Assembly: GCA_902773195.1 (NCBI GenBank)
Contig: CACYDL010000221.1
Location: 1-11,702, forward strand
DNA: 11,702 nt
Reading direction: 5' to 3'
Origin: an uncultured Lachnospiraceae bacterium
GTDB taxonomy: Bacteria > Bacillota_A > Clostridia > Lachnospirales > Lachnospiraceae
Position 1 is the first letter of the stretch. The number at the start of each line of letters is the position of its first letter. Shown here piece after piece: positions 1-6,631 of this stretch. The notes beneath the pieces are model-generated. The model saw nothing but the letters and a program-made list of their open reading frames with translations. It had not been told where the DNA came from and did not search any database. The position numbers and the translations under genes were made by a program.

Positions 1-339
1 CATGGACAGGCACACATTCAGTCATCCTTCAATAACACGATCGTGACTCTGACGGATGCGCAGGGCAATGCTCTTTCATGGGCGTCCGCAGGCGGCCTGG
101 GATTCCGCGGTTCAAGGAAATCTACTCCCTATGCAGCTCAGATGGCGGCAGAGACAGCGACGAAGGCTGCTCTCGTTCACGGACTGAAGACGGTCGACGT
201 CTTCGTCAAGGGCCCGGGATCCGGAAGAGAAGCCGCGATCCGCGCTCTGAACGCGGCGGGACTTACCGTTCTCAGCATCAAGGACTGCACGCCCGTCCCG
301 CACAACGGATGCCGTCCGCCCAAGAGAAGGCGCGTATGA
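1..339 (+). CDS. rpsK: 30S ribosomal protein S11 (partial, 5' end outside window)
   Basis: S11 sits in the platform of the 30S subunit, where it binds 16S rRNA near the Shine-Dalgarno/anti-Shine-Dalgarno helix. The reading frame is open from base 1 and gives 112 residues before TGA. Full-length S11 is about 130 residues, so roughly 18 N-terminal residues are missing. Family landmarks are clear: [19 protein letters not shown] near the left edge, then [17 protein letters not shown], then [18 protein letters not shown], and the conserved basic C-terminus [19 protein letters not shown] at 43 could be taken as a start, but homology continues upstream to the edge, so it is internal. It is followed by rpsD, the usual alpha-operon order in Clostridia, but after an unusually long structured gap. 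Identification is secure. Confidence 0.98.
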   Translation, partial: HGQAHIQSSFNNTIVTLTDAQGNALSWASAGGLGFRGSRKSTPYAAQMAAETATKAALVHGLKTVDVFVKGPGSGREAAIRALNAAGLTVLSIKDCTPVPHNGCRPPKRRRV

Positions 340-552
340 TTTCACGTCTTACGACGTGTGACAGCCGTCGCCGGTTCTTATAAAAGGAACCGTCAGAAAC
401 GGCGGCTTTTTGCGGTGCCGGGCCTGCGCCCGCGCCGCGGTATCTCACAGACAGCACGCGCAACAGATAGGCCGCAGCGTGCGGTGTACGACGGAGCAGG
501 CCTGATTCAGCCTGTGTAAAGTACATTGGTATCATTCAGGAGGTTTTATATT
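340..552 (+). promoter_or_regulatory. Structured leader between rpsK and rpsD
   Basis: This 213-nt gap holds at least five potential hairpins before the rpsD ribosome binding site (AGGAGG, 538-543). They are: 343-358 (6 bp, TTAC loop); 363-407 (terminator-like, listed separately); 412-438 (7 bp, a bulged C419, then 4 bp with loop CTGC); 472-484 (CCGCA/TGCGG); and 497-514 (CAGGC/GCCTG). An alternative pairing of GCACGC (454-459) with GCGTGC (477-482) excludes the 472-484 hairpin, so two folds compete. S4 is known to regulate its own synthesis by binding mRNA, in the alpha operon leader of E. coli and the rpsD leader of B. subtilis. A similar role here is inference from position and foldability only. 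No convincing internal promoter was seen. Confidence 0.5.
363..411 (+). terminator. Terminator-like hairpin (possible attenuator) before rpsD
   Basis: The outer stem AGCCGTCG (363-370) pairs with CGGCGGCT (400-407), eight pairs including one G-U. The inner stem CGGTTCTT (372-379) pairs with AGGAACCG (385-392), again with one G-U and a five-base loop. The 3' arm runs directly into TTTTT (407-411). The shape fits an intrinsic terminator, but an unpaired stretch at 393-399 weakens it. Because rpsD and rpoA lie downstream, complete termination here would be harmful. Partial termination or regulated attenuation is more plausible. Confidence 0.5.
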
Positions 553-1155
553 ATGGCAGTAAACAGAGTACCTGTCCTCAAAAGATGCAGATCGCTCGGA
601 ATCGAGCCGCAGTATCTCGGAATCGACAAGAAGTCCAGAAGAGAGCTCAGAAGATCGGGACGCAAGGTTTCCGAGTACGGACAGCAGCTCCGCGAGAAGC
701 AGAAGGCCAAGTTCATCTACGGCGTTCTTGAGAAGCCGTTCCGCAATTACTACGAGAAGGCTGACCGCATGGCCGGCATGACGGGCGAGAACCTGATGCG
801 TATGCTCGAGCTCCGTCTCGACAACGTGATTTTCCGCCTCGGATTCGCCAGAACCAGGCGTGAAGCGCGCCAGATCGTCGACCACAAGCATGTGCTGGTC
901 AACGGCAAGTGCGTCAACATCCCGTCCTACCAGACGAAGGCCGGCGACAGGATCGAGATCAAGGAGAAGAAGAAGTCCTCCGCCAGATACAAGGCAGAGA
1001 ACGGAATCCTTGCCGCGACGGAAGGCAGAGCCGTTCCGGAATGGCTTGACTGCGACAGAGAGAAGCTTGAAGGCGCCGTCAGGGAAGTGCCGACAAGGGA
1101 AGTCATCGATGTTCCGGTCAACGAGATGCTCATCGTCGAGTTGTACAGCAAGTAA
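553..1155 (+). CDS. rpsD: 30S ribosomal protein S4
   Basis: S4 nucleates 30S assembly by binding the 5' domain of 16S rRNA, and in several bacteria it also represses its own mRNA. The protein has 200 residues, normal for the family. The N-terminal part (about 1-84) carries SEYGQQLREKQKAKFIYGVLE. The S4 RNA-binding domain spans about 85-137, including LRLDNVIFRLGFARTRREAR and VNGKCVNIPSYQ. The C-terminus NEMLIVELYSK is the family signature. There is no N-terminal zinc-binding cysteine cluster (only Cys12 lies near the N-terminus), so this is the zinc-free form. The start is ATG 553, with AGGAGG at 538-543; an in-frame ATG at 526 lies upstream of that site and adds non-homologous residues. It is followed after 64 nt by rpoA. 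Confidence 0.98.
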   Translation: MAVNRVPVLKRCRSLGIEPQYLGIDKKSRRELRRSGRKVSEYGQQLREKQKAKFIYGVLEKPFRNYYEKADRMAGMTGENLMRMLELRLDNVIFRLGFARTRREARQIVDHKHVLVNGKCVNIPSYQTKAGDRIEIKEKKKSSARYKAENGILAATEGRAVPEWLDCDREKLEGAVREVPTREVIDVPVNEMLIVELYSK

Positions 1156-1219
1156 TCCGTAATCTCGCGAAACCATGGCGGGCATTGGTCATAGCTAAAC
1201 TTTTCAGGAGGATATTTAC

Positions 1220-2179
1220 GTGTTTGATTTTAACAAGCCGAAGATCACGATAGAAGAGCTCTCTCAGGACAAGAGATTCGGCAGGTTCGTCGTCGAACCG
1301 CTCGAAAGAGGCTATGGTACTACGCTGGGCAACTCGCTTCGCAGAATTATGCTTTCATCGCTCCCGGGCGCCGCAGTGAGCCAGGTGAAGATCGACGGAG
1401 TTCTCCACGAATTCGACCCCATCCCGGGCGTCAAGGAGGACGTGTCCGACATCATCATGAATCTTAAGAACCTCGCCATCCGGAACAACGCCGCCACCGA
1501 TGAGCCGAAGACGGCCTACATCGAGTACGAGGGAGAAGGCGTGGTCCGCGCGTCGGATATCCAGGTGGATTCCGACATCGAGATCAAGAATCCGGATCAG
1601 GTGATCGCGACGCTCGACGGCGGCACGGACTGCAAGCTGAACATGGAGATCACCATCACCAAGGGACGCGGCTACGTCAGCGCCGACAAGGGCAAGTCGG
1701 ACGATCAGCCCATCGGCGTCATCGCGGTGGACGCGATCTACACGCCGGTCGACCGCGTCAATATGTCGGTGGAGAACACCCGTGTCGGCCAGCAGACCGA
1801 CTACGACAAGCTGACGCTCGACGTCTGGACCCGCGGCACCGTGAGTCCGGAGGAAGCGGTAAGTCTTGCCGCCAAGGTGCTCAATGAGCATCTGAAGCTT
1901 TTCGTCGATCTGACCGAGACGGCCAAGTCCGCCGAGATCATGATCGACAAGGAAGAGGACCGCATCGATACGGCTCTTCAGATGAATATCGACGAGCTCG
2001 AGCTTTCGGTCCGCTCCTACAACTGCCTGAAGAGGGCGGGCATCAATACGGTCGAGGAGCTGTGCAACAAGACCTCCGAGGATATGATGAAGGTTCGCAA
2101 TCTCGGAAGGAAGTCCCTTGAGGAGGTTCTCGCGAAGCTCAAGGAACTCGGTCTGGCTCTCAAGCCGAGCGAGGAATAA
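1220..2179 (+). CDS. rpoA: DNA-directed RNA polymerase subunit alpha
   Basis: Alpha dimerises to seed assembly of RNA polymerase, and its C-terminal domain binds UP elements and activators. The protein has 319 residues and both domains are intact. The N-terminal assembly domain (about 1-235) carries the dimer/beta-contact motif [20 protein letters not shown] at 31-50. The C-terminal domain (about 258-315) keeps the DNA-contacting residues at the same numbers as in E. coli: Arg265 and Asn268 in VRSYNCLK, then Asn294, Gly296, Lys298 and Ser299 in NLGRKS. The start is GTG at 1220 with AGGAGG at 1206-1211. It lies within the alpha operon between rpsD and rplQ. The 154-nt gap to rplQ is unusually long and structured. 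Confidence 0.99.
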   Translation: MFDFNKPKITIEELSQDKRFGRFVVEPLERGYGTTLGNSLRRIMLSSLPGAAVSQVKIDGVLHEFDPIPGVKEDVSDIIMNLKNLAIRNNAATDEPKTAYIEYEGEGVVRASDIQVDSDIEIKNPDQVIATLDGGTDCKLNMEITITKGRGYVSADKGKSDDQPIGVIAVDAIYTPVDRVNMSVENTRVGQQTDYDKLTLDVWTRGTVSPEEAVSLAAKVLNEHLKLFVDLTETAKSAEIMIDKEEDRIDTALQMNIDELELSVRSYNCLKRAGINTVEELCNKTSEDMMKVRNLGRKSLEEVLAKLKELGLALKPSEE

Positions 2180-2333
2180 CAGCGAAATACGCCGGCCGCG
2201 CGCAGCGGAGCGGAGAGCGGCCGGTTTAAAATGACACCGCTCCGCGGACACAGTACCCCGCGGCTTTTTACGCGTCGTCAGTAAGACCGAAGAGCGTGGC
2301 GGCAGCGCGCCGTGAAAAGGAGGAAAACTTAAT
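2180..2333 (+). promoter_or_regulatory. Structured rpoA-rplQ spacer with competing RNA folds
   Basis: Three GC-rich elements interact on paper. Stem A is a perfect 8-bp hairpin, CCGGCCGC (2192-2199) with GCGGCCGG (2217-2224). Stem B is terminator-like: CCGCGG (2242-2247) with CCGCGG (2258-2263), followed by CTTTTT. Stem C pairs GCGGAGCGG (2205-2213), inside the loop of A, with CCGCTCCGC (2237-2245), nine consecutive Watson-Crick pairs. C shares bases 2242-2245 with B, so C and B cannot both form, while A and C together would make an H-type pseudoknot. This is the layout of an antiterminator/terminator switch. The pairings are read from the sequence; regulation is inference, and chance pairing in GC-rich DNA is possible. 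The rplQ ribosome binding site AAGGAGG is at 2317-2323. Confidence 0.45.
2242..2269 (+). terminator. Weak terminator-like hairpin before rplQ
   Basis: A 6-bp all-GC stem, CCGCGG at 2242-2247 with CCGCGG at 2258-2263, encloses the ten-base loop ACACAGTACC and is followed by C and five Ts (2265-2269). The short stem and long loop make it weak. It sits between co-directional operon genes, so it would act as an attenuator if it acts at all. Confidence 0.4.
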
Positions 2334-2870
2334 ATGTCAGGTTACAGAAAACTCAGCAGAAACGCCGCACAGAGAAAAGCACTTCTCAGAAGCCAGGTCA
2401 CCAGCTTCCTGTATCACGGCCGTATCGTCACGACCGAGTCCAAGGCGAAGGAAGTCGCCAGGATCGCCGAGGGCCTGATCGCTCTCGCCGTCCGCGAGAA
2501 GGACAATTTCGAGAACGTCACCGTTACCTGCAAGGTTCCGCGCAAGGACGCCGACGGCAAGCGTGTGAAGGAAGTGAAGGACGGCAAGAAGGTGGCTGTC
2601 TTTGACGAGACGCAGAAGGAGATCAAGAAGGATCTTCCCTCCAGGCTTCACGCCAGGAGAAAGATGCTCCGCGTCTTCTATCCGGTGGTCGAGGTCCCGA
2701 AGGCCGGCAAGGGCCGCAAGAAGGGCACGAAGAAGATCGACATGCCGCAGAAGATGTTCGACGAGATCGCTCCGAAGTACGTCAACCGCAACGGCGGCTA
2801 CACCCGTATCGTCAAGATCGCCCAGAGACCGGGCGACGGAGCGATGAAGGTTCTTCTCGAGCTGGTATAA
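2334..2870 (+). CDS. rplQ: 50S ribosomal protein L17, enlarged form
   Basis: L17 is a 50S protein near the exit tunnel region. The N-terminal half is canonical: [20 protein letters not shown], then [21 protein letters not shown]. The canonical end is also present: [21 protein letters not shown], then MKVLLELV. The protein has 178 residues, whereas most bacterial L17 proteins have about 110-130. By comparison with the E. coli protein, the extra material lies mainly at about 54-102, a lysine/aspartate-rich segment with [20 protein letters not shown], and at about 116-135 ([13 protein letters not shown]). From memory, enlarged L17 is common in Lachnospiraceae, so this is probably lineage-typical rather than a local accident. 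ATG 2334 follows AAGGAGG at 2317-2323. It is the last gene of the alpha operon, with a strong terminator after it. Confidence 0.96.
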   Translation: MSGYRKLSRNAAQRKALLRSQVTSFLYHGRIVTTESKAKEVARIAEGLIALAVREKDNFENVTVTCKVPRKDADGKRVKEVKDGKKVAVFDETQKEIKKDLPSRLHARRKMLRVFYPVVEVPKAGKGRKKGTKKIDMPQKMFDEIAPKYVNRNGGYTRIVKIAQRPGDGAMKVLLELV

Positions 2871-2894
2871 GGACACACGCGGAAAATGTGTGAT

Positions 2895-2924
2895 AAAAGA
2901 GAGCCGGAAACGGTTCTCTTTTTT
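2895..2924 (+). terminator. Intrinsic terminator of the alpha operon
   Basis: A long hairpin pairs 2895-2906 with 2911-2922 around a GAAA tetraloop (2907-2910). The core is AGAGAGCCG/CGGTTCTCT with one G-U pair, and the 3' arm merges into a run of Ts to 2924. It begins 24 nt after the rplQ stop codon and is the strongest terminator in the window. Confidence 0.93.
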
Positions 2925-2934
2925 CATGCGCGTA

Positions 2935-2963
2935 TTTCATTTGCCCTCTTTTTGATTTATAAT
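2935..2963 (+). promoter_or_regulatory. Putative sigma-A-type promoter for the binding protein-ftsH unit
   Basis: A perfect TATAAT (2958-2963) lies in the most AT-rich stretch of the window, between the rplQ terminator and the next gene. The matching -35 position (about 2935-2941, TTTCATT) is a poor match to TTGACA, and no extended TG motif precedes the -10. It would give a 5' leader of roughly 90 nt. No other convincing promoter is visible before ftsH, so it may drive the whole downstream unit. Confidence 0.6.
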
Positions 2964-2981
2964 AATCAGGTAACTGCCGTC

Positions 2982-3057
2982 CGCGCGTCCGGCGCCGGAG
3001 CCGGGTGCGCGCCTTAACAGCGCCCTCTCCGGGGGGCTCTGCCGGGCTTCGGGAGGG
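2982..3057 (+). promoter_or_regulatory. Folded 5' leader with masked ribosome binding site
   Basis: Two structures fill the leader. Hairpin 1 pairs 2982-2993 with 3000-3011 (12 pairs, two of them wobbles, six-base loop) and has no T run, so it is not a terminator. The second pairs CCCTCTC (3023-3029) with GGGAGGG (3051-3057), seven pairs with one G-U, and this covers the only good Shine-Dalgarno sequence (GGAGG, 3052-3056) of the following TTG-start gene. If it forms, it would lower translation initiation. The pairings are visible; a regulatory role is inference. Confidence 0.4.
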
Positions 3058-3062
3058 AAGAT

Positions 3063-4439
3063 TTGTTCAAAGGAATGAGTGGAGCGGTTTTCGCCGGAAG
3101 GCTGGCCGGAATGCTTCTGGCCGCCGCGGCAGCGCTGTCGGCGGCTCAGGGAGCCGCCGGCATGGATCTCGCCGCCGCCCTGAGGGGAGAAGGGGACGTC
3201 TGCAGAATTTACTGCTGCAATCCCTCCGCCGAGGAGACGGCGGACCGATTCGTGGACGGGTACGTCCGCGGAGAAGGCTTCCGGGAGACGGAGCCGGGCG
3301 TTGAGACCGCCTCCGGACTCTTCGGGGACGTCCGGATCGAGTGGACGCTGATCCGCGACAGAGAGCTCTACCACGAGCGCCTGGACGGACTCCTCGTGAA
3401 CAGCGGGGAGCTGGACGCGGATCAGCGCGTGGACCTGTTCATGACGGACGAGACCGACGCGTCAAAATACTGCAGCGCGGAGGCGGACGTGGCCGTCCCG
3501 GTGAAGGAGCTCGGTCTCGGGGACGCCGTCGGGAGCCAGTACGGCTTTACCGGGGCGCTGGCCTCGGACGCCGAAGGCGTACAGAGGGGCGTCGCGTGGG
3601 AAGCTCCCTGCGGCGCGTTCGTCTACCGGCGTTCCATCGCCGGGGAGATATTCGGCACGGACGATCCCTCCGTGATCGGAGAGAGGGTGTCCACCTGGGA
3701 CAGCCTCCGGGAGACGGCGGAGGAGCTCCGGGCAGGAGGCTTTCTCCTGTTCGCCGGTCCCGACGAGACCTATTATCCCTATCTCAGCCGCTCCGGCCAG
3801 TGGGTGGACGAGGGCGGCATGATCACCATTGACGAGAACACGGAGGCCTGGATCCGCCTGATGACGGAGTACGCCGCGTCGGGCTGGGTCGGCGACTGCA
3901 GCCGGGGTTCCGACGCCTGGCGGGAGGCCCTCGGGCCCGATTCCGGCGTCTTTGCCTTCTTCATGACCTCGCGGGAGGCGGCGGAGTACCTGGCCGGAGA
4001 AGAGAACCGGGGCGCGTGGGGCATCTGCGGAGGTCCCGGCAGCTACGTCTCCGGCGGCTTCTGGCTGTGTGCCGCGGCCGGATCGGACAATCTGAAGACG
4101 GCAGGGGAATTCCTGGCCGGCCTCGCCTGCGACGCGGAGACCCTGACCGCCCTGGCGGCGGAGACGGGCCTGGCGGTCAACCACCGGGACGCGATGGAGG
4201 AGGCCGCGCGGCGGGCGGAAGGCGGCAATCCCGCCTTCGGAGCCGGAAACGACCTCGCCGTCTACGCGGATTCCGCGGCGGTCTGCGCCGTGAACGAGAT
4301 TTCTTACTACGACAGCATTCTCGCGGATCTGTTCCTGGAGGCGTATCTGCCGTACTTCCGGGGAGAGACCGCCGAAGAGGAGGCGCTGGACGCCTTCTAT
4401 GAGAGCGCGCTGGAACGATATCCCTTCCTCGCCGACTGA
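3063..4439 (+). CDS. Extracellular solute-binding protein, family 1-like (probable carbohydrate ABC transporter type)
   Basis: This is probably the ligand-capturing protein of a sugar-type ABC importer, acting outside the membrane. It has 458 residues, a normal size for family 1 binding proteins. Residues 1 to about 33 look like a Sec signal peptide: Lys3 and Arg13, then an Ala/Leu-rich core, with possible cleavage near AQG-AAG. There is no lipobox cysteine; the first Cys is at 47, in DVCRIYCCNPSAEE. The segment VQRGVAWEAPCGAFVYRRSI, followed by GTDDPSVIGERVSTW (about 173-212), resembles carbohydrate-binding proteins that I recall from Lachnospiraceae. GGFWLCAAAGSDNLKTAGEF (331-350) is the usual late-domain pattern. 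TTG 3063 is chosen because GGAGG (3052-3056) lies 6 nt upstream; ATG 3075 would sit 18 nt from it. No permease or ATPase gene lies nearby, so the substrate is unknown. It may be cotranscribed with ftsH. Confidence 0.72.
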   Translation: MFKGMSGAVFAGRLAGMLLAAAAALSAAQGAAGMDLAAALRGEGDVCRIYCCNPSAEETADRFVDGYVRGEGFRETEPGVETASGLFGDVRIEWTLIRDRELYHERLDGLLVNSGELDADQRVDLFMTDETDASKYCSAEADVAVPVKELGLGDAVGSQYGFTGALASDAEGVQRGVAWEAPCGAFVYRRSIAGEIFGTDDPSVIGERVSTWDSLRETAEELRAGGFLLFAGPDETYYPYLSRSGQWVDEGGMITIDENTEAWIRLMTEYAASGWVGDCSRGSDAWREALGPDSGVFAFFMTSREAAEYLAGEENRGAWGICGGPGSYVSGGFWLCAAAGSDNLKTAGEFLAGLACDAETLTALAAETGLAVNHRDAMEEAARRAEGGNPAFGAGNDLAVYADSAAVCAVNEISYYDSILADLFLEAYLPYFRGETAEEEALDAFYESALERYPFLAD

Positions 4440-4454
4440 GGAGACGGAGGAAGG

Positions 4455-4493
4455 CCGCCGGAGCGGGCCTGTGCCGGGCCGGATCTCCGGCGG
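4455..4493 (+). promoter_or_regulatory. Long GC-rich hairpin upstream of ftsH
   Basis: CCGCCGGAG (4455-4463) pairs perfectly with CTCCGGCGG (4485-4493), nine pairs, and an inner GGCC/GGCC stem (4466-4469 with 4477-4480) is possible. No T run follows, so it is not an intrinsic terminator. It lies between the binding-protein stop and the ftsH ribosome binding site (GGAGG, 4512-4516). It could protect mRNA ends or mark a processing site; that is inference. Confidence 0.45.
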
Positions 4494-4522
4494 GATAACA
4501 GACAGGATTTGGGAGGAACTGA

Positions 4523-6631
4523 ATGGATAACAACCGAGGCGGACAGGATCCCCGCGGAAACAATAACAGAAACAGGCAGTCGCTGCTGCTTCTCCTGGTG
4601 CTGATCCTGGTCAGCATGCTCTGCATGGGCCTGTTTTCCGGGCTCATGAGCGATTCGTCGTCCAGAAAGATCAGCTACGACGAATTTGTGGAGATGCTGG
4701 AGAAGAAGCAGGTGAAGTCGGTGGAGATCGGGGCGGACTCGATCGATATCACGCCGTTCCCCCTGCTGGGCCAGGCCGCTCCGATCCGCTACTACACCAC
4801 CAGGACGGAGGACATCACGGCGCTGACGGAGAGGCTGATCGCGGCCGGCGTCACCTTCTCCAAGAAGGAAGCCAGCATGGCGAGCGAGATCGTGTCGACG
4901 ATCCTGAGCTTCCTGATTCCCTTTGTTCTCTTCATGGTCGTGCTGAGCATCTTCATGAACCGGATGAACAAGGGCGGCGGCGTCATGTCCGTCGGACGGA
5001 GCCGCGCCAGAAGCTACGTCCAGAAGAATACCGGCGTGACCTTCCGGGACGTCGCCGGGGAGGACGAGGCGAAGGAGAGCCTGCAGGAAGTCGTGGATTT
5101 CCTGCACAATCCCGGGAAATACGTCGAGATCGGCGCGAAGCTGCCGAAGGGCGCCCTGCTCGTGGGCCCTCCGGGAACCGGCAAGACCCTGCTGGCCAAG
5201 GCGGTGGCAGGCGAGGCCAACGTGCCCTTCTTCTCGCTGTCGGGCTCGGAATTTGTCGAGATGTTCGTCGGCGTCGGCGCGAGCCGCGTCCGCGACCTCT
5301 TTGAGGAGGCAAAGAAAAACGCCCCCTGCATCATCTTCATCGACGAGATCGACGCCATCGGAAAGACCCGCGAGAGCGGCCGCTTCGGCGGAAACGACGA
5401 GCGCGAGCAGACCCTCAACCAGCTCCTCGCCGAGATGGACGGCTTTGATTCCTCCAAGGGAATCCTGATTCTCGCCGCGACCAACCGCCCCGAGGTCCTC
5501 GATCCCGCGCTGCTCCGCCCCGGCCGCTTCGACCGGAGAATCATCGTGGAGCGCCCGGATCTCAAGGGACGCGTGGCGATCCTGAAGGTCCATTCCAAGG
5601 ACGTGGCGATGGACGACACCGTGGATCTCGACGCCGTGGCCCTGGCCACCGGCGGAGCCGTGGGCTCGGATCTCGCCAATATGATCAACGAGGCCGCGAT
5701 CCTCGCCGTCAAGAGAGGCCGAAAGGCGGTCTGCCAGAAGGATCTTCTCGACGCGGTGGAGGTGGTTCTCGTCGGCAAGGAGAAAAAGGACCGCATCCTG
5801 GGACAGGAGGAGCGGAGGATCGTCTCCTACCACGAGGTGGGCCACGCCCTGCTCACGGCCCTCCAGAAGAATACGGAGCCGGTCCAGAAGATCACCATCA
5901 TCCCCAGGACGATGGGCGCCCTGGGCTACGTGATGCAGGTGCCCGAGGAGGAGAAGTTCCTCAACACGAAGAAGGAGCTGGAGGCGAGGCTGGTGGTCTC
6001 CCTGGGCGGCCGCGCAGCGGAGGAGATCGTATTCGACACGGTCACCACCGGGGCCGCCAATGACATCGAGCAGGCGACGGCCATCGCCAGGGCGATGATC
6101 ACCCAGTACGGTATGTCCGAGAAGTTCGGACTCATGGGCCTCGCCACCCAGGAGAACAAGTATCTCGACGGGCGGACGGTTCTCAACTGCGGCGACCAGA
6201 CCGCTACCGAGGTCGACCGGGAGGTCATGCTGATGCTCCGGAAGGCCTATGAGACGGCGCTGGAGATGCTCCGCGGCCACAGGGAGACGATGGACCGGAT
6301 CGCCGAGTTCCTGATTCAGAAGGAGACGATCACCGGCAAGGAATTCATGGACATTTTCCGCCGCTGCGAGGGACTGCCCGAGGAGGCCGGGGAGACGGAA
6401 ATCACCGGCAGGCCGGACCGGCCCGTTCCTGAGACGGCCGCTCCCGCGGCAGGTTCCCCGGTCACGGCCGCGGAAAGCGCGGCGGGCGCGGATCCCGGGA
6501 GCAGCGCCGCCGGAAGCCCTGCGGGGCAGCTGCCGGAAAGGACGCCCGGACCGGAGACGGAACAGCCGCCGGGCGGCGGCCCGGATCAGCCGTCCCGCCC
6601 TGAGGGAACGCTCCCGGGAAGCTTCTCATGA
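4523..6631 (+). CDS. ftsH: ATP-dependent zinc metalloprotease FtsH
   Basis: FtsH is a membrane-anchored hexameric AAA+ protease that extracts and degrades misassembled membrane proteins and some regulators. All parts are present in 702 residues. Two membrane segments lie at about 20-42 and 122-145, flanking an extracytoplasmic segment. In the AAA domain are Walker A GPPGTGKT (215-222), pore loop FVG (248-250), Walker B IIFIDEID (270-277), and [19 protein letters not shown] (319-337) with arginine fingers Arg332 and Arg335. The protease domain has zinc motif HEVGH (437-441) and the third ligand Asp514 in AANDIEQAT. After about residue 617 comes a Pro/Gly/Ala/Glu-rich tail of some 85 residues, longer than usual and probably disordered. 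ATG 4523 has GGAGG 6 nt upstream. The stop overlaps the uvrC start by 4 nt (ATGA). Confidence 0.98.
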   Translation: MDNNRGGQDPRGNNNRNRQSLLLLLVLILVSMLCMGLFSGLMSDSSSRKISYDEFVEMLEKKQVKSVEIGADSIDITPFPLLGQAAPIRYYTTRTEDITALTERLIAAGVTFSKKEASMASEIVSTILSFLIPFVLFMVVLSIFMNRMNKGGGVMSVGRSRARSYVQKNTGVTFRDVAGEDEAKESLQEVVDFLHNPGKYVEIGAKLPKGALLVGPPGTGKTLLAKAVAGEANVPFFSLSGSEFVEMFVGVGASRVRDLFEEAKKNAPCIIFIDEIDAIGKTRESGRFGGNDEREQTLNQLLAEMDGFDSSKGILILAATNRPEVLDPALLRPGRFDRRIIVERPDLKGRVAILKVHSKDVAMDDTVDLDAVALATGGAVGSDLANMINEAAILAVKRGRKAVCQKDLLDAVEVVLVGKEKKDRILGQEERRIVSYHEVGHALLTALQKNTEPVQKITIIPRTMGALGYVMQVPEEEKFLNTKKELEARLVVSLGGRAAEEIVFDTVTTGAANDIEQATAIARAMITQYGMSEKFGLMGLATQENKYLDGRTVLNCGDQTATEVDREVMLMLRKAYETALEMLRGHRETMDRIAEFLIQKETITGKEFMDIFRRCEGLPEEAGETEITGRPDRPVPETAAPAAGSPVTAAESAAGADPGSSAAGSPAGQLPERTPGPETEQPPGGGPDQPSRPEGTLPGSFS

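Noticed and set aside
513..535. Internal promoter before rpsD (TAAAGT or TATCAT as -10)
   Set aside because: Neither box has a matching -35 element, and the region is better explained as an RNA leader read from upstream.
526..552. Upstream in-frame ATG for rpsD
   Set aside because: It lies before the AGGAGG at 538-543 and would translate the ribosome binding site. ATG 553 is correctly spaced and starts with the conserved S4 N-terminus.
2941..2963. TTGCCC at 2941-2946 as the -35 partner of TATAAT at 2958-2963
   Set aside because: The spacing is only 11 nt, far below the usual 16-18. The -35 region is therefore reported as weak instead.
3075..3077. ATG at 3075 as the start of the solute-binding protein
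   Set aside because: Only a poor AAAGGA abuts it and the good GGAGG is 18 nt away. TTG 3063 has GGAGG at 6 nt. The choice remains somewhat uncertain, but both starts leave the signal-peptide core intact.
4397..6280. Open reading frame of 627 codons on the minus strand opposite ftsH
   Set aside because: The plus strand encodes an FtsH with every catalytic motif. The antisense frame lacks recognisable domains, is rich in His/Asp/Leu/Arg as expected from reading GC-rich codons backwards, and has no convincing start signal.
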